A stretch of 17,435 nucleotides of DNA from Thalassiosira profunda. Its lineage: Eukaryota > Bacillariophyta > Thalassiosirophyceae > Thalassiosirales > Thalassiosiraceae. The notes beneath the pieces were generated by a model that worked only from the letters and a program-made list of their open reading frames with translations, did not search any database and had not been told where the DNA came from. The DNA lies in assembly GCA_036939355.1 (NCBI GenBank), contig JALLAP010000181.1:1-17435 (forward strand). Reading direction: 5' to 3'. Shown in pieces: positions 1 to 8,436 of the stretch. A program made the translations under genes and the position numbers. Position 1 is the stretch's first letter. Every line of letters starts with the position of its first letter.

Positions 1-426
1 GCGAAGAAGCGGCGGGGCGGGGGGAGCAAGGCTCTGAAGCACGCGCCATCGTCGGTCCTGTCAGCGGCGGGAGATTACAGCGGGAGCTCGTGGGAGGCGG
101 TGTTCTTGCAGGCGCTGAGCATGACATTTTTGGCGGAGTGGGGCGACCGGAGTCAGATTGCCACGATCGCGCTCGCGGCGGCCAAGGTGAGAGATGTTTG
201 GTAAAATGCCTGCGCCCATTTTTGGGAAATCCTCTCACACTCGTCCATGACACAGGATCCCATCGGCGTTACAATTGGAGGGTGCATAGGGCACAGCATC
301 TGCACGGGCATGGCCGTGATTGGTGGGAGAATGCTTGCTTCGCGCATATCAGAGAAGTCAGTGGCCTTTTACGGCGGACTGGTGTTTTTGGCGTTTGGCA
401 TTCACTCGGTGTTCTTCGAGGAATGA
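1..426 (+). CDS. GDT1: GDT1/TMEM165-family cation transporter, C-terminal part (5' end off window)
   Basis: This is the 3' end of a gene for a Golgi-type GDT1/TMEM165 (UPF0016) protein, a family that exchanges Mn2+/Ca2+ for protons and supplies Mn2+ to Golgi glycosyltransferases. Exon 1 (1-186, frame 1) ends a basic cytosolic linker and enters the second half-repeat with the family signature EWGDRSQIATIALAA, where the acidic E and D of E-x-G-D-(R/K)-(S/T) bind the ion. A 69-nt intron (187-255, GTGAG...CAG, phase 0) follows. Exon 2 (256-426) encodes DPIGVTIGGCIGHSICTG and a last membrane span ending HSVFFEE, then TGA. The GGRML segment and the DP-x-GV wording resemble Golgi members more than the chloroplast PAM71/CMT1 type. 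The first half-repeat and any signal peptide lie off the window. Confidence 0.9.
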
Positions 427-646
427 GGAGGCCTAGCAAGGAACTATCGAGGCGGGTCATAACTGCATAACCAATCAAGCCACCTAACGGTCGCAGTCTT
501 TCACACATTCTGTTAGACTAGCTTATCTCGCAGAAACATAGACCAACTGTGAGATGAGGCATTTCCCTCTGCCTCTCTCTCGCTTTGCATTACAGAGTTG
601 TGTTGTTTGAACGAAGATGCCTGAAAGCCAGCTAGAGTCAAGCAGC
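427..646. other. convergent intergenic gap
   Basis: This 220-nt gap separates the stop codons of two convergent genes (GDT1 on + and the helicase gene on -). It must hold both 3' UTRs. I see no ORF with family support, repeat or RNA gene in it, and no clear polyadenylation signal. Confidence 0.6.
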
Positions 647-3600
647 CTACTCAAGCCTCCGAATAGTGGCGAACACCCCTTCAAAGTGGCGTGCGTAGGG
701 GGTTCCGTCGACGATTTCTTCCAACAGCTGCCTCATATCCTGTAGAACGAAGTCGAAGGTAAGACAATGTAAGGATTTGTTACGAGCAAGGCAAATGTCA
801 CTCACGTGCACTTCCTCTGCGAGGAATGAATCGCAAAGGTAGCGGGCGAAGAACTTGCTCACTCGCTGTTCGAACTGAAGCACTTCTGTGAAACGACCCT
901 CCAGGTTGTATTCTCCCTTGACCAAGAAGTGATCTTTCGCGAATCGAAACAGACTGTGTTTCTGAACAATGGCAGCCAAGTGCTTCTCGGCCTTGTCGAG
1001 CAGATCTTTGTCGTTGCCCTGATTCGGGCGGAACCTGAACATAGCATCGGACATCTTCTCCTTGATAGCTGAAACCGATTTGTTGTCTCTGCTCATGGTC
1101 AACGCCTGTGTGACGTAAAGAACACCTCGCGCTTTGTGCTGTGCAGCTGTCATCTCCACATGGCCCTCGTCGATTGAAGTCACTCGCTTCGCAAGGCCGA
1201 GCTCCTCAAATGTGCGGAGCGCAAATGACACCATCCCAACACCCTTCCTCTCTCGCTTTCCGCGACGGGCTTCCCCCGCCTCGGTTAGCCGCTCCGATAC
1301 TTCGATCAAATAGACTTTGACAGACAACAAGATTTGTCAGTCAACAACCATTCATCCAGACAGCTCAAAACACACTGCGCAGCGCCACTCACGATGATTC
1401 CGGGCTCGGGTGAGCGCGGTGTATAGCATCATTGCCTCATCCTGCGCGTCGATGGGAAGGAAACAGCATGAGCACTTATTCCTGTCATAAGAATGCAATC
1501 AAGCGGCCATACACTCACGGAGACGTTAGGAGCACTCAGCCTGTAATCGCAGTCAGCCAGCATGACTCCATTAACAACTTCTCCCGTAGAGTCAGTATTT
1601 GCCAAAGTAGTGCTGCTGGAGAGCCATCGCAGAGCATTGACCCATTCCTCGGCGCTGCCCCGGTCCTCCATGTAACCCAGAAAGCCAAGCAACGCACATG
1701 CATCAAACTCGAGGCCCTTGGCCTCTCGGACTCCGAAGAGGTCGTTCATTATCCCCAACTCGTTGAACTTCGAACGGAGCAGAGGCACGACTTCATCGGG
1801 CGCTACAATACCAGGAAAAGGATGACGTGAGTACATAAATGGAGTAGGTATCGGCCAAGAATTCACGTAGACTTTGCTCACCGATGAAAACAATGTTGCC
1901 TCCTTTGAACGTCGTCGTGGCAGCGAGTTCCTTCACCTCCGATACACACATGAGTTTGGGCAGCGTTCCATCAATCAACGCCGTCTCCTCCGACAAAGGA
2001 ACTTTGAAGGACCGTGCGAGGATTCGTCTGATAGCTTGGCCAATGGCCAAATTTTGGGCGTGCGTTCGGTGGTTTGTCCGCAGCTGTATGAGCTGCAGCA
2101 CGTCTTTTACCTTCGAGTGCTTGCCACCTTTGATCAGAGAGTGGAATACGTCGTTGACAGTCCCGTCCCTCATTTTGACACCAAGCTCAACCGACTGAGC
2201 AGGATCGGCGCTTAGGAATAGAGATCGGACCGAAGAGCTCATCTTGGCAAAGAGGAAAAGCTCAGTCTCGGTAAAGTCCTGTGCCTCGTCCGCGCATACA
2301 ACGTCAAAGAAGAACGGATACAGCGGCTCCCCATCGTCGTTCAACAGGTCATTCTCCCCAAACTTATTCACACGATCTGCCCACGAGATGTAGCAGTCGT
2401 CGCGAAAGACGGAAGGGCCCCACTTGAATACATAGAGGACCCGATCCATCTCATCCCAGTACCCCTCGCGGCTCCGCCAGTGCTCGTACACAAGAAACAA
2501 TTTGTAACAGAGCCTGCGCTGATCCTCCGACAGTCCAAATGAAAGTGGCAGGGCTACATAGTCGTCGAGTGAGAGAGGTTGCTTCGTGTCCGCGCATTTG
2601 GCCGAAGATTTGATAACGACAATTGCATGCCAGAGTGTGAGAGGCTCGATCAGATTGTTCGCCATTTGCTTCCGCTCAGTGTCGTTGAGATGGCCTGCGA
2701 CGAACTTCTGGTAGAAAGAAATGTTGGGCTCTTCGCTATCATAGCGAATGCGCTCAAATTGAATGAACGACTGGTACTCCGCGTCACTATCTGGGACAAC
2801 TCGCCTTGACAACAGATGCATCAGATCGTCATAGGTCGAAAAGGAAAGATTGCCAATACCTTTCTCGCCTCTGCTTTCCTCAACTGCAGTCTTGATGATG
2901 CTCACAAGACGAGGGAGGCGGGAGACAACAAGCACACGGCAAGATTCCTCCTCCCTTGACACCTTCTTGATCATCAAGAGAGTCCTGAAAACACGACAGT
3001 CGATTGAGCAACGGTGCAAGCAAACAGTAAATAGGTTGAGCAACCATGTCTCACTTTCCGGTCCCCGCTCCACCGGCAATATGGCTGCTCTTATCCAGCC
3101 TCTCGCCTGCGAGAATGTCTTCATCCTCCCGCGCCTCTGCTTTTGTGCTTCTGAAGATTTTTCTGTTCACCTGCTCCTCGCTGTAGACAACTCGCTTCTT
3201 CGCGGAGAAACCTTGATCGTGAATACGATCCAAGTCACCATCATCCACATTCAGAATGAAGAGCTCCATTGCCGATGTCGTCCAAATGCTAGTGCTGTGA
3301 AGATCGAGAAGGTGCATCTAGTGGTAGGGTAGGGTAGGTGAGAATACGTCACTCGAGAGGTCAACTCAATCTCTGCCACCAAAAAGAACAGGCCTTACAT
3401 CCTTGCCCAATTCGAGCACAGCTTCCTTGTGTCCAAGGAACCTGTCATCTAGCATGACTTTATGCCGCATGAACTCGACATTGGCAACCAGCGTTTTGTA
3501 GAGAGACGAACTCGACTCTGGAACAACGGCCCATACCAAGACGCCGATGCTCGACATGCCTAGATGAAGCAGAGTTGAGAGGTGAGGAGAGTTGTGAAAG

Positions 3601-6600
3601 ACTAGGGGAGTGAGGTATCTATCAACTCACCATCCACCTCTCCCGAGACGAACGGGGTAAAGAGGACAGCCATTTCCTCGCCTGAACTATCCTCAAAGCG
3701 AGCAGCAAGTATCTCGTACGTTGTTGTCGCGCCAACAACTGCCCGTCGGTGCACTTTCGTTTCACTGACACTTGGCTTGCGCACTGCTGCAGGCTTCAAG
3801 CCTTCCAGCACATGCACAAACTTGCGTCTCGACAAGAGGTCCGTACTCAGGCTCCAGTGATACACGGTCCGGTCCAGGAGCACCACGCGCTGAACCTGAT
3901 CTGGGTTGATGTTTGGGTCGAGTAGACGGGATTCGAAGCAGGTAACGTCCCTGCTGCGGATCTCGTCTGGCGAAAGCAGCGGCATCTTTTTCGCTTCGTC
4001 CGCCTCACATGATTCAGGAAGCTCCATCAACGATTCAGCAGGCAAAGCCGCCGTCTCTGCTATCTGGAGGGTATCATCCCAGCTCTTTGCCGTCTCCTTG
4101 CTCTGCGGGACCATGGATTGGAGGTCCGCCCACGCTCCCGACAGCGCTTCAGACGCACTTCCTCCATGCTGTCAGGACAATAAGACGTCGTTCATGAGAA
4201 TTCAATGTTCACATACGGCTCCAGCAATTTCCAGGCCACACGCCTCACCTGGGCAATGAGATTTGTAACTCGCTCAAAGCCAAAGAAGGACGAATAGTCG
4301 GATGCGGTCAATCCCTCTGGACTCGTCACGTGAGGATCCGCCCGCAACTCGAAGCACACCTTTGCAGTGAAGAAGTCGTCGTTTTGAGCAGCAACAATCA
4401 AGAAGGTGAAGCCACGTTCGTCGCGGCTCTTGTTGATGTTGAAGTGGACGTCCTCTGCCATATCGTCTCCCTTGATTGCGGCAATGTCTGCACGGAATGC
4501 TGCCAATTCCTTCACTTTTGGCGCAAGTAAAGGCGTGACATCCTTGAGCTGCCTCTTTTGATCGACAATGCTTTGCTTAGCTCTCAAGGTTGACTTCTTT
4601 AGTCGGTTGATCCTTCCTTTGGCCTCCGTCACCTCATTGTATCGCTTCCCCTTTCTCTTTTTCAGCGCCTTGAGCCCTCCCTCCTCGGCGATTTCTGGTT
4701 ACCACAAGAGGAGGTGTTAGCAACAAAACGGGCGCCACAGAAAATAATGATAGAACTTACTCTTTGCGGTTGCTGCCTTCTCTTTGATGTCCTCTTCTTC
4801 CAATCGCTTCTCTCTGTCTACTGGCGATTCGACGTCGGCATCGCTGACTTTACAGTGAGGAAATACAGCATCAAGAACGGCGGATGAAAACTGTCCCTCT
4901 GATTCAGGAGAGATGCCAACGTCGCCATTTCCTTTCGCCATTCTATCAATATCCATGATCACCTCTGCCCCTAAATCGACAATGTTCTTGATTTTCTCAC
5001 TGAGCAACCAGTCGAGGTATTTGGCCGGGTCTCCGGACAAGAACTCCGAACAACTTTCGATCAGCTCCGGCAAAGTCGAGGGCTCCTTCTTTTCGGTCAA
5101 TTGCCCGTCTCCTTTCCCGCCATCCTTGCCATCAACATCCTCATTTCCACCATCGGCAGCATTGCTGTCGTCTTCATCATTAACGCCATCTTCGTCCTCT
5201 GCGCCTTCTTCGCTACCAACGCTCTCATTTCCATTGTCCACCTCTCCGTCACCACCATGAAGGCTGACAATGGCCTTTGCGCTTTCGACGTCATCAACGC
5301 CATCCCTACGTTGCACAAGACGTTACACACAAGATCAACAGTGAGCGCAGACACCTTGTGAGCACTTACGATTGGCCTTGAGAACCGTCTGGGCTGTCTG
5401 ACGATTCATCACCGTCCAACTTCTCTTCGGCTTCCTTCGAAAGCTTTTCTTCCTTCTCCTTGAGTTCTTTCTCCAGCTTCGCCTCCTCTTCAGCGTCCAT
5501 TGCATTGAGCTCGGCGTCTAACTCTTTCCCACTAGAGGTGCTGAGATTGAAGAAGATGTTCCACTTCGACCGGATCGTTGCCTCGACTTCATCAATCTTA
5601 GCTCTGTTGAATGTCATTAGCCTCTCCTCTTGCTTGATGCTTTTCTCGAGCTGAAGCTTTCGCCCCATTATCGATGCAAGTTCATCACTGCAGGCCCGCG
5701 TTTCCACTTCCAGGCGCATCAGTTTTCGTCCTTCTGCCACAGTCTTCTCATTCTGAATGAGAGCAAAGACCGGCGAGACCTTCTTGATTCCTTTGGGCTT
5801 AGTCTTGATGTAGGAGGAGAGCCGATCTGTAGCAGTTGGCTTGGACGCGCGTTTCTGTTTCCTCGTCGCAGTTGATGGTCTGGCCTTGTTGCTTTTCTTT
5901 GCCATCTGGCGGGAGATTGCCGTCAAACTGCTTCCGGATAACGACGTTGTTTTTCCTTTCCCTGGATCGGATGGTGCACCCGAAGGCGAGGACACAACTG
6001 CACGGGTCTTCTGTTGCGTTTCGATCTCCTCATCGTGGCGTGCTAACGCAGCTCGTTTCTCGAGCTTTGCATCCACCCGCCTCTTCTCCTCGGCCTCTGT
6101 CTCCATCTTCTCCTCTTCTTTTTGCCGAGCCAATTCCTCGGCCTTCTTCTGCTTGGCTTTCATTCGCTGTTTCTTGGCAATTTCCTGACCTGGCATGCCT
6201 ACTTTTGCAGCCAAACGTTGTTTGTTATCAGCGCCAGCAGGTGGCGCAGAAGAGGCTGCTCCCAGCGACACCACCACCGGCTTGCTGGTCCCCAATGTAG
6301 TTGTTTTCAGGCTGCTGGGGGAACCAATCTCTGCCTCAGCTTTTGGAGTTGCAGATTGTACGCTTGCGCCAGGACCTTTCGTAGCAGCGGTTCCATCGCC
6401 CCCCTTCTTCGCAGCAGCAGGGCTGGTCAGCGAAACTGAAGGGGGTGCAGGCGCACTCTTCGCCGATTCAGCAATGCGTGATGCTCTGGTTTGTTTGTCT
6501 CCCTCGACAGAGCTTTTGACAGTCTCTCGCTTGTCCTCGTTGGCGTTCTTTGAGCTACGCTGACCAACCCCAAACACCGAGGGGTCGATCTGGTACTTCT

Positions 6601-7777
6601 TCGCGAGCAACATAAACATCTCGTCTTCCCTCCCGGCGTATTTGGCCAACAACTGGTCAACGGACTTGGTAAATGCCGGGTCGGAATCGACCCCCGGGTT
6701 GTGCGTCCGATAAAAAGACAGGAGCATGTCCCTCGGACCGCGAGCACTCCCAGATCCATCGCTCCCACGAGTTGGAACAACTGCGTGCACTGCCTCCCGG
6801 AACTCCCGCTGCTGCCGGATCCCAACAGAACCGTTTCCGGCCTCGAGCAATTCAGGGCATTCGGCCAGAGCCTGGGAGAGCTCCGCGACGGTTCTCACTT
6901 CAAGCTCATTGCGCAGCCATCTCGTATATTCAATGGGAGACCCCGTGAGATAGGGAGCACAACTCGTGATCAAATCATCCAGGGTGCCGGTGTTCTCGGC
7001 CTTGCAAGCTTCGACGCTATTGCGGCTGCCACTCCTCTCCGGTGCCTCTTCTTGGCTGCCCTTTCGCTTTCCCCACTTGCTCTCCTTGGCCAAGGCATAT
7101 GTTTTCTTGGCAACCGGCGCCTCATCGATGGACCTCGGTGTGTTCTCCGTCGTCCTCTCAGCATCCCCAGAATCCTCTTGGGCTGCAACAGGCGTCACCA
7201 ACTGAGGAACGCTCGCAACCGCTGCCACATCAACGTGGGACAATATCGTCTCCAACGACCTCTGCACCAAATTCGTGTGGGTCTGCAAGACCGTCAGCGT
7301 CGTGGCCATCCTCTCGACCCGGTGCACCGCCTGCTGGACCTGCGATTGAAGCTCCTCCAGAGTCAACGAGGTCTCGACGCACTTGAGGCACTGCGTGCCG
7401 GCGGTACCACAAGGCGCATCCTGTGGCTGTGAAATAGCGCTCCCGATTGTAGTATTGATGAGCTGCATTTGTGCAGACAAGTCCCGGAGGGAATTGGTAA
7501 CCGACGGACCAAGGGAAGCTGCCACATTTGCAGGGTCGGCGCTGCGAGGGCGACCGGTGCTGCCCCCCTGGGTCTCCACCCCAATGCGCAAATGCCCCCC
7601 GTCATTCTGCTGCCGGTCGTCCTCTTCGGGGACACGCCCGGCGGAATTTTTTCCCCGCCCCCGCCCGCCGGAGCTCCGTCCCCGACCCCGTCCCCTCCCG
7701 CGCCCTCGGCCTCCCCTCCCGCCGCGGCCCCTCCCAGCCGGGGCCCTGCCCTGCCCTCCCTCGGGAGGAGGGCTCAT
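647..7777 (-). CDS. giant multidomain protein: RG-rich N-terminus, duplicated novel module, ankyrin segment, TRANK1-like SF1 helicase
   Basis: Eleven exons: 7777-5370, 5305-4761, 4694-4249, 4168-3631, 3559-3399, 3317-3055, 2984-1882, 1802-1519, 1441-1393, 1314-806, 739-647. All phases agree and give 2,132 residues (ATG 7777-7775, TAG 649-647). Order of parts: RG-rich ~11-48; novel module ~265-335; short motif with AGREDEMF ~351-404; K/E-rich coiled-coil stretches ~535-600 and ~690-790; acidic D/E/G/N run ~821-870; second module copy ~880-952; ankyrin-like segment ~1070-1136; then the helicase. Helicase motifs are complete: Walker A GGAGTGKT 1448-1455 (codon split by an intron), DEAQDF at ~1686, SADPAQSV ~1712 (III), LRTNHRT ~1755 (IV), EAKGLEFD 1848-1855 (V), YTALTRAR 1923-1930 (VI). 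The DEAQDFTETE box and the motif V/VI wording resemble animal TRANK1 and its fungal/protist relatives in the UvrD/Rep class. ATP-dependent nucleic-acid translocation is inferred; substrate and location are unknown. The RG tail suggests RNA binding. The promoter region is shared with the TM9SF gene. Confidence 0.82.
4858..5076 (-). repeat. novel ~72-aa module, copy 2 (coding repeat)
   Basis: Residues ~880-952 of the 2,132-aa protein, in exon 2. It starts TLPELIESCSEFLSGDP, continues with AKYLDWLL and carries the loop GNGDVGI, ending SSAVLDAVFP. It matches copy 1 (6773-6985) in order and spacing: TL..LI.SC, L.G.P, Y..WL, a V..L helix, GNG.VGI, and AV..V.P. The predicted content is mainly helical. 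I do not recognise the family. Confidence 0.75.
6773..6985 (-). repeat. novel ~72-aa module, copy 1 (coding repeat)
   Basis: Residues ~265-335, in exon 1. It starts TLDDLITSCAPYLTGSP, continues IEYTRWLRNELE and carries GNGSVGI, ending REAVHAVVP. The match to copy 2 in the next exon is clear by eye, with one-residue gaps. It also supports joining exons 1 and 2 into one gene. Confidence 0.75.
7634..7747 (-). other. RG/RGG-rich low-complexity coding segment
   Basis: Codons ~11-48 of the giant helicase gene encode repeated RGRG, GRGG and RGRGK units. RG/RGG tracts commonly bind RNA, are arginine-methylated and promote condensate formation; any such role here is inference. On the + strand the same DNA is a CCGCCC/CCCGC-type low-complexity run, which produces several spurious proline-rich ORFs. 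Confidence 0.8.
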
Positions 7778-8142
7778 ATCTTCCTCTCTGCAATTTCACT
7801 GTACGCGCGCTAGTAATGTGAATGATATGAGACGGGATTTATTAGCAGCAATATAGTGGTTTGCACGCGAGGATCGATGTCGGCGCCGTCGCTTTGCCGG
7901 GTCTGCAACGCGGTCGCGGTCCAGCAGCACAACCAAACAATGACTGCGATGTGCGCCACTACAACTACAACTGAAACTACACAGCCCTCGCACTCACCTC
8001 CCCGGCCCAACGCGCTATTTATTTGCCGGTCACCCTCCCTCCAGCGTCGTGGAATGGATCCTCGTCCCAGCTCCCAGCGCCAGGAGCAGCAGTGCCTGCC
8101 GCCGGTTGGTGTCAACGCAACCAACGAAAAGATCTTTCTACA

Positions 8143-8163
8143 ACGTACTATACGTATGTACGT
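8143..8163. promoter_or_regulatory. nested ACGT palindrome
   Basis: Arms ACGTAC (8143-8148) and GTACGT (8158-8163) are inverted copies. Between them lies ATACGTAT (8150-8157), itself a perfect 8-bp palindrome. ACGT cores are typical bZIP binding sites. The position inside a divergent promoter makes a regulatory role plausible but unproven. Confidence 0.35.
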
Positions 8164-8386
8164 AAGCGCTCATCTTTCTGTCTCACTTCCGTCGCGTCGC
8201 CCCACAGCCACAGCCGCCCAGTGTGCTCACACCACATGGCGAGGCATCCATAGCGTTGCAATCCCTCGCACCAACCCCGACCGCCCGCCACCAACTGTTG
8301 AACGCGCGGGAGTGGTCTCTGATCGATCGCCCGCCGTGAAGGCGTCTAGTTTTCGAGAGCACATTTAGGCGACACATCACATCCAT

Positions 8387-8392
8387 CACGTG
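8387..8392. promoter_or_regulatory. CACGTG (G-box/E-box type) site
   Basis: A perfect CACGTG palindrome sits about 45 nt upstream of the TM9SF ATG, overlapping GTGCAC (8390-8395). bZIP and bHLH factors bind such sites. A 6-bp match can arise by chance. Confidence 0.25.
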
Positions 8393-8436
8393 CACGTCTC
8401 ATTCGCATCCCACAGACGCTTGGGTCCATCTCGGCC

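Larger units (their letters stand above)
7778..8436. promoter_or_regulatory. divergent promoter region between the helicase and TM9SF genes
   Basis: This 659-nt stretch lies between the two ATGs of head-to-head genes, so it should hold both 5' UTRs and promoters. Visible elements are an AT-rich block at 8016-8024 (TATA-like on the - strand, ~240 nt upstream of the helicase ATG), a nested ACGT palindrome at 8143-8163, and a CACGTG box at 8387-8392 close to the TM9SF start. A TTGCAG at the - strand just upstream of the helicase ATG could end a 5'-UTR intron, but I cannot place its donor. The ORFs across it show no family features. Confidence 0.55.

Noticed and set aside
3321..3340. Telomere-like TAGGG repeats
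   Set aside because: There are only about three units, and they lie inside a 81-nt intron of the helicase gene, where on the sense strand they form the pyrimidine-rich tract before the acceptor.
6701..7432. 243-codon + strand frame opposite helicase exon 1
   Set aside because: It is antisense to the exon that holds module 1. Its composition is that of reverse-read low-complexity sequence, with no domain or conserved motif.
7856..8368. + strand frame in the divergent promoter region
   Set aside because: Its translation is rich in T, P, R and H with no domain, and it crosses palindromic and TATA-like promoter features. It is most likely chance.
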